From the NCBI RefSeq assembly GCF_900112775.1, contig NZ_FOYZ01000010.1:1-64000 (forward strand): a DNA stretch of 64,000 bases, given 5' to 3'. Positions 1-8,114 of the stretch are shown piece by piece. The notes beneath the pieces were generated by a model that made no database searches, was not told the DNA's origin, and worked only from the letters and a program-made list of their open reading frames with translations. How positions within the stretch are numbered: the stretch's first letter is position 1; the number at the start of each line of letters is the position of its first letter. The DNA is from Anaeromicropila populeti (GTDB lineage: Bacteria; Bacillota; Clostridia; Lachnospirales; Lachnospiraceae). The position numbers and the translations under genes were made by a program.

Positions 1-231
1 CCGGGATGGACGAACCTCTGGTGTATCGGTTGTCTTACCAAAGGCATGGCCGAGTAGCCAAGTTTGGAAGGGATAAACGCTGAAGGCATCTAAGCGTGAA
101 GCCCCCCTCAAGATAAGATATCCCTGCCGAAAGGCAATAAGACCCCTTGCAGACTACGAGGTAGATAGGTCAGAGGTGGAAGTGTGGCAACACATGGAGC
201 TGACTGATACTAATAGGTCGAAGGCTTAATC
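1..231 (+). rRNA. 23S ribosomal RNA, 3' end (partial)
   Basis: The first ~230 bases match the highly conserved 3' terminal part of bacterial 23S rRNA, including the segment ending in ACTGATACTAATAGGTCGA. The gene begins before the window. The 3' end is placed by eye just after the final conserved helix. No 5S rRNA follows before the next protein gene; a terminator comes about 50 bases later, so the 5S gene must lie elsewhere. Confidence 0.95.
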
Positions 232-280
232 AAAAAGTTTGGATGAATACAGTGTGTAGTTTTGAAGGTATAGGAAAGAG

Positions 281-302
281 GCAGCCGAAAGGCTGTTTTT
301 TT
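281..302 (+). terminator. Intrinsic terminator of the rRNA operon
   Basis: GCAGCC, a GAAA tetraloop, then GGCTGT, followed by a run of seven T. This is a textbook Rho-independent terminator about 50 bases after the 23S 3' end. Confidence 0.9.
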
Positions 303-388
303 GTGTGTCAGGAAAGTTTTATTTTTTTAAACTAGTAGTTTATGAACCTTATTGGCTAAAGGACAGCCACACCCCAAGGCGCGGCAAA

Positions 389-411
389 GTGTGTGTTCCA
401 CACACCTTTTT
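389..411 (+). terminator. Second hairpin with T-run behind the rRNA operon
   Basis: GTGTGTG, a three-base loop, and CACACAC form a perfect 7-bp stem followed by a short T-rich stretch. It may be a back-up terminator for the rRNA operon. Apart from this and the first terminator, the 232-531 interval shows nothing recognisable. Confidence 0.5.
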
Positions 412-531
412 ACGTAAATGCATAGTTCGTGTACTTTTGCTCATACTAATCTAAAGCTATTGGAAATATAATTGTTGCAGTGGCGGTAAAAAATGTTTTA
501 GATGAAAAAGTAAGGTGAGGAATGTGAAGAT

Positions 532-2094
532 ATGCAAAATACAATTATGCAAGGTGTACATTTGATTGTTGCTTTCCCACAGTGGTATTTAAATTATAAT
601 CTAGCTTTGCTGCTCAAAAATGGAAAGACAGAAAAGGGTGAATCTCTTAAGGATGTAAAATTACAATTTAAGAATTCCAATTGTTGGCTATCTGGAAAAA
701 TATCAAAAATGTGGACTAATGTTTATGTGAACGGAACTACCAATAAAGTAAAATTTATAATATCCTTTGCAGAGGGGTGCATGGACTATTATGATATTGA
801 GCAGGTACCACCTGAAAAGAAACAGGCAAAAATAGATGGACTTCAGTTTGGTTTTGATGTGGATTTGAGTATTGAGAATTTGAAAAGTGATAAAATAATA
901 TCAGCTGACGTAAAAAAACAAGTAGAAAAGCTATTAAATAATTACGGGGAAGGTGCAGTAACAATAAAGCAGCTATTTATGGATTTTCAAAATGCAGCCT
1001 TAAGTCAGTATGATGCAACGGTTACAGTATTCCCTGACTCAATGGATGCCAGTGCAAAGCAAATGTTTCATAAGTATCTAGAAGTTTATTTACTTGAATT
1101 GAAAAAGGCAGGAGGAAATGTACTGGGTTATGCCGTAAACATAAATAATCCTGGACAAGTACAAGACCCCGTTGCGACATTTCCTCCTACTAGTGTGAAT
1201 TTGGTTACAAATCAATATCAAGGTGGATCATCAAAGTTTGATACAAGCTTAGATACGATTCATTATCTGCTGATGACGCAAGGGCAGTCTCTTCCTGATA
1301 TTCAAAATAAATATTGGGGCAATTATATTGTTCCAGGGGATGACAAACTTGGAAGATATGGAGCCATGGCAATTTCAAACGACCTTTTTATAAAGAAATA
1401 TATACTTGTGAAAACTGCACAATTCGTAAATAAATATTGGACTTTTACAAACAATACAAAATCTTTAGATCCTCAATATACAGAGAAATCAGGTGAATTT
1501 GTTAGTACTACTACAGGAGGAAAATTTAATTCTAGTGTAACAAGTGGATATTCAGCTACAGCTGCTAACGACGCATACTTTAATTTTTCCGTAACCACAA
1601 CACTTTCACCAGTTGAAAATACAAATAAAATTATGATTAAAAGAGTAACTGACTTTGATATTAAGGTGGTTCATTGGTATGGTATTAAGAACCATGCCCT
1701 CAACAGCCATATAAAAGTTTATTATCATGTACCAGTAGCAATTACGATAGAATTAATTGGAATTAGTGAAGGTAAACTAGCCGTTAATATAACGAGTAAA
1801 ATGCCAGAACCTGATCCAAGTGCTGTTTATTCAGATGAATACGGCTGGCTGTGTACAGGTGTTGAAGGTGGAATTCCTGGCTGGAAAGGTGTGGGTGAAG
1901 AGATGGAAAAACAAATAACAAAATTTGTAAAACTTGCAATTTTAGAAGGAACTCTACCAAAGCTCAAGGATGAAATAGAAAACAGCCTTAGATTGGAACC
2001 TTTTGTATTCCCGTATGGAAGTCAATTATTTATGAGAGATCCAAGTTTTAATAATGAAGGAGATTTATTAATTGGGTTACAATACAAAATGTGA
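532..2094 (+). CDS. P47/TULIP-like protein of unknown function
   Basis: This is a 520-aa protein with no clear signal peptide or membrane helix. The overall pattern is beta-rich, with a start region containing MQGVHLIVAFPQWYLN, a segment ISNDLFIKKYIL at about residues 281-292, and an end reading GDLLIGLQYK. It recalls the P47/OrfX proteins found beside clostridial neurotoxin genes, which have a lipid-binding TULIP fold. That is a by-eye resemblance, not a proven match. The gene is followed after 50 bases by the large 1138-aa gene on the same strand, so the two are probably co-transcribed. The start has only a weak upstream GAGG. A role in toxin delivery or lipid binding is inference. Confidence 0.5.
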   Translation: MQNTIMQGVHLIVAFPQWYLNYNLALLLKNGKTEKGESLKDVKLQFKNSNCWLSGKISKMWTNVYVNGTTNKVKFIISFAEGCMDYYDIEQVPPEKKQAKIDGLQFGFDVDLSIENLKSDKIISADVKKQVEKLLNNYGEGAVTIKQLFMDFQNAALSQYDATVTVFPDSMDASAKQMFHKYLEVYLLELKKAGGNVLGYAVNINNPGQVQDPVATFPPTSVNLVTNQYQGGSSKFDTSLDTIHYLLMTQGQSLPDIQNKYWGNYIVPGDDKLGRYGAMAISNDLFIKKYILVKTAQFVNKYWTFTNNTKSLDPQYTEKSGEFVSTTTGGKFNSSVTSGYSATAANDAYFNFSVTTTLSPVENTNKIMIKRVTDFDIKVVHWYGIKNHALNSHIKVYYHVPVAITIELIGISEGKLAVNITSKMPEPDPSAVYSDEYGWLCTGVEGGIPGWKGVGEEMEKQITKFVKLAILEGTLPKLKDEIENSLRLEPFVFPYGSQLFMRDPSFNNEGDLLIGLQYKM

Positions 2095-2144
2095 AAGGAC
2101 ATTTGCCTGTTTATTGACTCGCTAAATTTCTATGGAGGATTATT

Positions 2145-5100
2145 ATGAAAGTCACTGCTCAATCAGAACTAATGAAAAACTATATTACTGGAAGCAGAAT
2201 TTCTGCAAAGAAATCGTTAAGAGCGGTTTATGCCGAGGATCAATCGGCTATGCTGTTTTCGTTAGATGAAAATAATGCTTTTACACTTACAATGGCTTCT
2301 GTATCTTCACCGACAGGCTGGATGGAAATTGATTTGGGTGACCAGCTAAAAAATAAGTATGGATTTGGCAGCAAGCCCAAAATACAATGCTTTTCAGTGA
2401 TACAAAATAGTGATGGAACTATTATGATAGTCATAGCGGTTTCAAATACAATACAAGGGCATTCAAAATTATTTGTCAGTAAAAAATTTTCAAATAATCT
2501 TTTATCAGAAGAATGGAATAAATTTTCATCTCATTTGATACTAAGAGAACTAAAAGACGGATTGGTTGTGACAGATTTAGATATAGGAGGTTCGGAAGAT
2601 AATACATTAGTAATTTTTGTTGCAAGCAAGCCGGGAGAGATGCATAGGCACTTTCAGGTTAATCCAGATACCGCTGATAGCAGCTGGACGTATATGCCCT
2701 TAATTTTACCTCAAAATGTCAGTGTTTGCTTAGATGCGAAGGTTGGTGTATCAGAACAATATGGTATTGGTGTGTATGCACTATGCAAACTTGAAACAAG
2801 CATAAATTTGTCATTTACAAGTCTTCCAGTAATAGTAGAAGGCCATGTGGTTACAAATTCAGTCAGTCTTTTAGTACCAACACAGCTTCAACCTAATACA
2901 ATGGCTGTCTTGGAAGAAAAAAATGGATATACGGAACTATATGTAGCGGGAAACGGATTATACCGCTTTTCTGTTGAGGCACAGCAAGAATCCAATTTAG
3001 AGGGATTGTGGATAACCCAGTCTTCACTAACTCGAGGTATTAAGCAGCTTCATATTGCAAATGATGTATCAGAAAAAGAAATTAGAATATGGGCAAATAA
3101 TGAATCGGATACTTTGGTGCAAATATTTGGAACTATGAAAAATAATGAAATAGAATGGGGACAACCATTATACATTGATTCAGAGGTTACAACTTTAACA
3201 GCGTATTGTTCTAAAATGAAGGTGAATGAGTCCATTGATTCTGGACTGGCTTTTGGAAAGTCAGACGGTAGTCTGTACTTGTTGCTTCGAGATAATGTAA
3301 GTAATTTATGGAAGCAGCAAAGTGTTGTTTTACCACATGTAGATAAAGTATATGAAATTTCAAACTATGTAACTAGAATACAGTTCTTTGATAATGACAA
3401 TATTCCAATTGCTAACCAAATAGTAGATATGCAAGCGAGTTTTGATTGTCCTACATTAATTAATGGAAAATATTACGCTTTAAAAGCTGCTGTGGCTAAG
3501 TCAGTTGAGGCGGATGGTGATGGCATTATTACTGTAATATATGAAGCTCATGAACTCTTAGTCCCGGAGTATAGCATTATTTACAATAAAAGTAAAATGC
3601 AAATAAATCCATCCGTCAATGTTATGAAAAGGATTCATGATATTAAATCAGGCAAGGATATTGCAAGGGCCTGTCGAAGTAATGGGAAGCCATTATTCCC
3701 CAATGGAATAGAAGCCTCTTCCTGTGACAATGCCGCACAAATAGTAGCACAGCTAATTCAAGTACAAAATTCTATAGAATCAGGTGCTACTAAAAGAGCA
3801 ATGGATAAAAGTTTATTTCAAAATAAATATCAGATTACATCTCAAAATGAAAAAGACTTCCTTGTCGATGCAGGAGATTTATTTATGTCATTGATTAGTA
3901 GAGTTCATGATTTTCTAAAATTTCGAATCAAGGAGATAGCAAATGACATATGGGAGTTTATTATAGATTTGGGAGAGCAGTGTGCACATTTCATTTTTAC
4001 AACGGTTTCTCAGGTGATATCGGCTATTAATTGGTCACTTGAATCTATTTTGGGAATTGATTTTGATGACATTGTGGAATGGCTTGGTTTTGTTTTCAAT
4101 TGGGAAGACATTTTACAAAATCACCGTGTAATAGGTCAAATTATCAATTTGAGTTTAGATAAAGTAGTCATTGACATTCTAAATTCTAAAGAGAAAGTAC
4201 ACGAAATTTTTAATAAAATACGTGAGCAGTTGGTGGATGATAAAATTGTCCTTGAACAGTCAGATGAAATATTTAAAGAACGTGTGCGTCACCAGCCTCA
4301 AGAAAATGATGCCTATGATACACCACAGGCTAATTGGGCAATACAGCAATTTAAAAATAATACAGAAAATATCACTACTTCACAAGACGGAGTATTTGAC
4401 GACATCAGTGAATTATTTAAGGATTTAACGGATTCTCAGATAACAATAATTAAAAATGCAGTGGATCAGATTCAAACCCAGGTTGTAGATAATTTCAACT
4501 CGGCTTCGCTTGGGGATATTATTAGTTTGTTTGTGGACATTGTGGGCAGCGTTCTAATCAACACAGTGGAAAATGTAACCTTAACATTTGTGGACGCTGC
4601 TGCCATACTTGTTAAAGCATTGAAAGTATTACTAAATATACGATGGAATATACCTGTAATTTCATATGTTTATGAAGAAATTATCTGTAACGGAGATGGC
4701 AGCAAATTAACTTTGTTGGATGCAGTATGCTTGTTCATATCTATTCCTGCAACTGTAATTTATAAAACTATAAATAAAAAGAATATGTTTTTAGAAGAAC
4801 AGGCAGAAAGAATTAAACAGGCAGAAAACTGGAAAGAGCTAATGCATGCTTTTCAGGCAAGTGAACAGCAGGATTTTTTAATGGGTCAGAATGGGGAGAG
4901 TAAAGTTATTAACCAACAACTAATAGATACTTCATTAAAATTCTTACTGTTTTCGAATATTTGTCGTATGCTTTCATTAGTAGCTTATACAGTAAGGGAA
5001 ACCTCTCAAGGCTGCGTAAAGAATGTAGTAAATGAATTTAAAGTTGGTTTCGATTGGGGAAATTACTGCTTTAGTGTAATCAATCTGTCAATTAGTCTTA

Positions 5101-5561
5101 GCTTTGTTAAAACACCGCATAATATAGCTAGATGTGTAATAGATTCTACCTTGACCACCGGGCAATTGCCAATACGTATTAAAGACACTTATTTGGCAGT
5201 GTATAAGCGGAAATTTGGAGTAGATTCTTCATTAAAAGCTTCCCTATGTTATATAGAATCTGTATTGGGTGTTGGAATGGCAATAGCAGCTGCTGTATCT
5301 CTTGGTATGCAAATTCAGGAAGAAGAACCAGAAGGAGTGAATCAAAAAGCATGGAGGGCAGAATATATTTTAAAATTTATTCAAAACTTTATGACAGGGA
5401 CTTATCGCTCAATTGCATTTGTATCTACATTTCCAGATACTGTGCCATATAAAAAAATTGCAGTTATCGTAAGGGGGGTAATGTTAAGTATTAGGGCCGC
5501 CTCTGGATATGGAAGATATATTTTACTTAAGGAGGAACAATTTTTGGATATTGATTCTTAA
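2145..5561 (+). CDS. Large propeller plus helical protein, candidate toxin partner
   Basis: This is an 1138-aa protein that I cannot assign to a named family with confidence. The first ~430 residues are beta-rich with repeating strand-turn units and aromatic residues (for example SSPTGWMEIDLG near the start), as in beta-propeller lectin-like domains. From about residue 590 onward the protein is mainly helical, with long amphipathic or hydrophobic helices and a striking segment LTLLDAVCLFISIPATVIYK at about 854-873. There is no N-terminal signal peptide. The start has a clear ribosome site (GGAGG, seven bases upstream). The gene follows the P47/TULIP-like gene and ends at a hairpin, so the pair forms a two-gene unit. 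A pore-forming or toxin-like role is speculation. Confidence 0.6.
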   Translation: MKVTAQSELMKNYITGSRISAKKSLRAVYAEDQSAMLFSLDENNAFTLTMASVSSPTGWMEIDLGDQLKNKYGFGSKPKIQCFSVIQNSDGTIMIVIAVSNTIQGHSKLFVSKKFSNNLLSEEWNKFSSHLILRELKDGLVVTDLDIGGSEDNTLVIFVASKPGEMHRHFQVNPDTADSSWTYMPLILPQNVSVCLDAKVGVSEQYGIGVYALCKLETSINLSFTSLPVIVEGHVVTNSVSLLVPTQLQPNTMAVLEEKNGYTELYVAGNGLYRFSVEAQQESNLEGLWITQSSLTRGIKQLHIANDVSEKEIRIWANNESDTLVQIFGTMKNNEIEWGQPLYIDSEVTTLTAYCSKMKVNESIDSGLAFGKSDGSLYLLLRDNVSNLWKQQSVVLPHVDKVYEISNYVTRIQFFDNDNIPIANQIVDMQASFDCPTLINGKYYALKAAVAKSVEADGDGIITVIYEAHELLVPEYSIIYNKSKMQINPSVNVMKRIHDIKSGKDIARACRSNGKPLFPNGIEASSCDNAAQIVAQLIQVQNSIESGATKRAMDKSLFQNKYQITSQNEKDFLVDAGDLFMSLISRVHDFLKFRIKEIANDIWEFIIDLGEQCAHFIFTTVSQVISAINWSLESILGIDFDDIVEWLGFVFNWEDILQNHRVIGQIINLSLDKVVIDILNSKEKVHEIFNKIREQLVDDKIVLEQSDEIFKERVRHQPQENDAYDTPQANWAIQQFKNNTENITTSQDGVFDDISELFKDLTDSQITIIKNAVDQIQTQVVDNFNSASLGDIISLFVDIVGSVLINTVENVTLTFVDAAAILVKALKVLLNIRWNIPVISYVYEEIICNGDGSKLTLLDAVCLFISIPATVIYKTINKKNMFLEEQAERIKQAENWKELMHAFQASEQQDFLMGQNGESKVINQQLIDTSLKFLLFSNICRMLSLVAYTVRETSQGCVKNVVNEFKVGFDWGNYCFSVINLSISLSFVKTPHNIARCVIDSTLTTGQLPIRIKDTYLAVYKRKFGVDSSLKASLCYIESVLGVGMAIAAAVSLGMQIQEEEPEGVNQKAWRAEYILKFIQNFMTGTYRSIAFVSTFPDTVPYKKIAVIVRGVMLSIRAASGYGRYILLKEEQFLDIDS

Positions 5562-5574
5562 ATTTATAAGGTCA

Positions 5575-5616
5575 CCCTTGGATAATCAGTGTAAGCAGAC
5601 CATCCAAGGGGACATT
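5575..5616 (+). terminator. Probable terminator after the two-gene unit
   Basis: CCCTTGGAT at 5575-5583 pairs perfectly with ATCCAAGGG at 5602-5610, followed by GACATTTT. The T-run is weak. The hairpin sits between the plus-strand 1138-aa gene and the convergent DUF1275 gene. Confidence 0.6.
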
Positions 5617-5636
5617 TTAACATACAGCAAATCTTT

Positions 5637-6311
5637 TTATTGTTCTGGCAGACTAATGGAGGGGGATAGAAGGATACATACAGCCATAAGAAGTATGCAG
5701 CAAAATAGAATGGATTTAATCCCAAAATAACTTATCAAAAAACTTCCTACATATGCCCCCAATAGAAAGAATACTATGACTCCAAAATAAGAAAAACATT
5801 TATATACATGAGCTTTTTCTTTTGTCAGGAGAAAAGAAAATAACTGTTCAGTTCCACTTCTCAGGTTACCAGTGCACATAGTAGTAGCGTAAGAATTACC
5901 GTTAATTTTTCGAAAGCTTTGTACCTGCATGGAACAAACAAAGGAAAGAATGATATTAGCAAAGGAATTCATTGACCCGTTGGGAAGAAAGGATACAATA
6001 ATTAGAAATAGTACTTCGACTAAAAGTATAATTTGGCGCCAATGAATAAACCTGTTTTTATAAAAAAGATATTTCAGTATTTCAGTAGTAAGAGTACCAG
6101 TGATAAATGCCAGTATGGGAATCAGATAATAAAAGGCTAGGGAAAAATTTGATTTTGCCAGGTTTAGTGCTAATAAAACAATGTTTCCTGTCTGGGCATT
6201 TGCAAAAACGTGACCTCTTACAATATATGAATAGGCATCTAAAAAACCACCTACAATTGCCAGAAGAAAAGCAGTATAAAGAGATTCAGACATTTTCTTT
6301 TGTTGGTTCAT
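5637..6311 (-). CDS. YoaK-family (DUF1275) membrane protein
   Basis: This is a 224-aa integral membrane protein with about six hydrophobic segments. The N-terminal region contains AIVGGFLDAYSYIVRGHVFANAQTGN, written here only to mark the family pattern of a G-G-F-x-D-A-Y turn followed by A-N-A-Q-T-G-N, typical of YoaK/DUF1275. The family is widespread in bacteria and its function is unknown. The start is supported by AAGGAG upstream on the minus strand. It is a single-gene unit facing away from rubrerythrin. Confidence 0.85.
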   Translation of the reverse strand: MNQQKKMSESLYTAFLLAIVGGFLDAYSYIVRGHVFANAQTGNIVLLALNLAKSNFSLAFYYLIPILAFITGTLTTEILKYLFYKNRFIHWRQIILLVEVLFLIIVSFLPNGSMNSFANIILSFVCSMQVQSFRKINGNSYATTMCTGNLRSGTEQLFSFLLTKEKAHVYKCFSYFGVIVFFLLGAYVGSFLISYFGIKSILFCCILLMAVCILLSPSISLPEQ

Positions 6312-6431
6312 TTACTAATCAGCTCCTTTTTGTACAGCTCATATGATACCACATAATCTATGAAAATACGAATGAAAAATGTAAGAGAAGTATACACTAA
6401 TTCAAAAAGCTACTAGAATAGGAGAGAGATT

Positions 6432-7028
6432 ATGGGAATTAGTTTTGAGAATAGTGAGACAAAAGAAAATTTGATGAGAGCATTTGCAGGTGAGTGTCAA
6501 GCCAGGATGAGATATGATTTAGCAGCAGCCAAGGCAAAAGAAGAGCAGTTGCCAGTCATAGAAGCAATCTTTAAATTTACGTCCAATCAGGAGAGTGAGC
6601 ATGCTGAAATTTTTTATAGATTTCTACATGATTTTTCTGGTGAAACGATACAAGTTGACGGGACCTATCCTGTAGATTTATCCGACAAAATAATTGATTT
6701 GCTGAGGGCAGCACAGCATAATGAGTATGAGGAGCATGATACAGTGTATAAGGCATTTGGTGATAAGGCTAATGAAGAAGGATTTTCAAGAATTGGCGCT
6801 GTATTTCATCAAATTGCAGAAATCGAAAAAACACATGCAGAGCGATTTGAAAAGTTTGCAGATTTGCTGGAACGAGGAATGCTGTTTGTTTCTGAGGTAG
6901 AAACGGGCTGGATGTGTTTAAATTGCGGTTATATTCATGTGGGACGAGAGGTGCCAGGTAAATGCCCTGTTTGCCAACACGAAAAAGGATATTTTATTAG
7001 AATAGAACTGGCACCATATACTTGTTAA
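6432..7028 (+). CDS. rbr: Rubrerythrin
   Basis: This is a 198-aa protein with an N-terminal ferritin-like four-helix domain carrying the di-iron Glu/His ligands (QESEHAEIFYRF near residue 60, EIEKTHAERFEKF near 135), and a C-terminal rubredoxin-like domain with Cys162, Cys165, Cys178 and Cys181. Rubrerythrins reduce hydrogen peroxide in the cytoplasm of anaerobes, taking electrons through the rubredoxin centre. The length is normal for the family. AGGAGAG precedes the ATG. The gene appears to be monocistronic and fits an obligate anaerobe exposed to occasional oxygen. Confidence 0.95.
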   Translation: MGISFENSETKENLMRAFAGECQARMRYDLAAAKAKEEQLPVIEAIFKFTSNQESEHAEIFYRFLHDFSGETIQVDGTYPVDLSDKIIDLLRAAQHNEYEEHDTVYKAFGDKANEEGFSRIGAVFHQIAEIEKTHAERFEKFADLLERGMLFVSEVETGWMCLNCGYIHVGREVPGKCPVCQHEKGYFIRIELAPYTC

Positions 7029-7075
7029 AAGACAACTTTTTACTATTTGCAAAAAAACAGCTGCTGGCATTTAGT

Positions 7076-7106
7076 GGCAAATGGGTAGGGTGTACACCCA
7101 TTTGCC
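7076..7106. repeat. Perfect 11-bp inverted repeat
   Basis: GGCAAATGGGT and ACCCATTTGCC flank a nine-base loop. The stem is stable but is not followed by a T-run, so it is either an atypical terminator of rbr or an RNA processing structure. Confidence 0.6.
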
Positions 7107-7210
7107 GTGTGCTTGTGCCAAATTAAAGGTACATTTCATTGACGTGATAAGTAAAATGCATTATACTTATTCACATTAAATCTAAAGGAATTGTGTTAGG
7201 AGATACTATT

Positions 7211-7927
7211 ATGGTAAATCAGTTTTCAAGAAGTGAATTATTATTTGGTGCAGATGGAATGCAGAGATTGTATGAGGCAAAGGTTTTGGTGTTTGGAATT
7301 GGCGGTGTAGGTGGATACGTAGTGGAAGCACTTGCACGCAGCGGTATAGGCAGAATAGATATCGTAGATAATGATGTAGTTTCATTAACGAATCTGAATC
7401 GTCAGATTATTGCTACTAACAGTACCATTGGAAAATACAAAGTAGATGTTATGAAAGAAAGAATTTTGGAGATTAACTCTAATGCAGTTGTGAATACATA
7501 TCCATGTTTTTATTTACCAGAAAATGCAAAGGAATTTAATTTTTCGGAATATGATTATATTGTAGATGCAATTGATACAGTTACAGCAAAGATTGATATA
7601 GTAGTTAAGGGGAAGGAATTCAATGTTCCTGTTATTAGTTGTATGGGGGCGGGGAATAAAATGAATCCTTCCAGTTTTGAAGTTGCAGATATTTATGAAA
7701 CATCTATTTGTCCATTGGCAAAGGTGATGAGAAGGGAATTAAAAAAGCGTAATATAGATAAACTGAAAGTGGTGTACTCTAAGGAAGTGGCTCGTAAAAC
7801 AATTGACAATAAAAGTGATGAGGTTTCCAATAAAAGAGCAATCCCAGGAAGTAATGCATTTGTACCAGCAGCAGCAGGATTGATTGTAGCGGGAGAAGTG
7901 GTGAAGGACATTTCTGGAGTAAGATAA
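7211..7927 (+). CDS. tcdA: tRNA threonylcarbamoyladenosine dehydratase (ThiF/HesA/MoeB family)
   Basis: This is a 238-aa E1-like protein with the ATP-binding glycine loop GIGGVGG near residue 29, followed by the DNDVVSLTNLNRQ adenylation motif and DAIDTVTAK. The C-terminal CPLAKVMRRELKKR region matches TcdA (CsdL/YgdL), which dehydrates t6A to the cyclic form at position 37 of ANN-decoding tRNAs. A GTG at 7193 would add six residues, but the ATG at 7211 is spaced correctly from AGGAGA and was chosen. The MoeB/ThiF-type zinc cysteines are not seen, which fits TcdA. It is not in an obvious operon. Confidence 0.87.
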   Translation: MVNQFSRSELLFGADGMQRLYEAKVLVFGIGGVGGYVVEALARSGIGRIDIVDNDVVSLTNLNRQIIATNSTIGKYKVDVMKERILEINSNAVVNTYPCFYLPENAKEFNFSEYDYIVDAIDTVTAKIDIVVKGKEFNVPVISCMGAGNKMNPSSFEVADIYETSICPLAKVMRRELKKRNIDKLKVVYSKEVARKTIDNKSDEVSNKRAIPGSNAFVPAAAGLIVAGEVVKDISGVR

Positions 7928-7930
7928 TAA

Positions 7931-7945
7931 ATGAGAATAATTCTC
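7931..7945. promoter_or_regulatory. Fur-type 7-1-7 box upstream of feoB
   Basis: TGAGAAT-A-ATTCTCA is a perfect 7-1-7 inverted repeat, close to the Fur/PerR consensus TGATAAT-N-ATTATCA. It lies just upstream of the -35 element of the feoB promoter. Confidence 0.7.
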
Positions 7946-7954
7946 AAAATAGAT

Positions 7955-7983
7955 ATTGACAAACGATTAAAATGACGTTATAC
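7955..7983 (+). promoter_or_regulatory. Sigma-A promoter of feoB
   Basis: TTGACA at 7955-7960, a 17-base spacer and TATACT at 7978-7983. It is nearly consensus and is flanked on both sides by iron-box-like palindromes. Confidence 0.85.
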
Positions 7984-7995
7984 TTCTAAATGTAA

Positions 7996-8010
7996 ATGAT
8001 ATTCGTTATC
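7996..8010. promoter_or_regulatory. Second Fur-type box, downstream of the feoB promoter
   Basis: TGATATT-C-GTTATCA matches the Fur consensus at 12 of 14 defined positions and lies where the transcription start is expected. Binding here would block transcription, consistent with iron repression of feoB. Confidence 0.7.
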
Positions 8011-8061
8011 AAATAGAAAATGATATGTATTACTACAGTAAGAGTAGTGTTTTGTATTGGA

Positions 8062-8077
8062 GTTAGCTTAAACTAAC
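8062..8077. promoter_or_regulatory. DtxR-like palindrome in the feoB leader
   Basis: GTTAGCTT/AAACTAAC is an inverted repeat with one mismatched pair. It resembles the palindrome before feoA at 52411-52424 (TTAACTTAGGTTAA), which sits next to a DtxR-type regulator gene. A shared operator is inference. Confidence 0.4.
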
Positions 8078-8114
8078 CGAATTACTGTAGAGACAGATAG
8101 ACAGGAGGAAAAAA

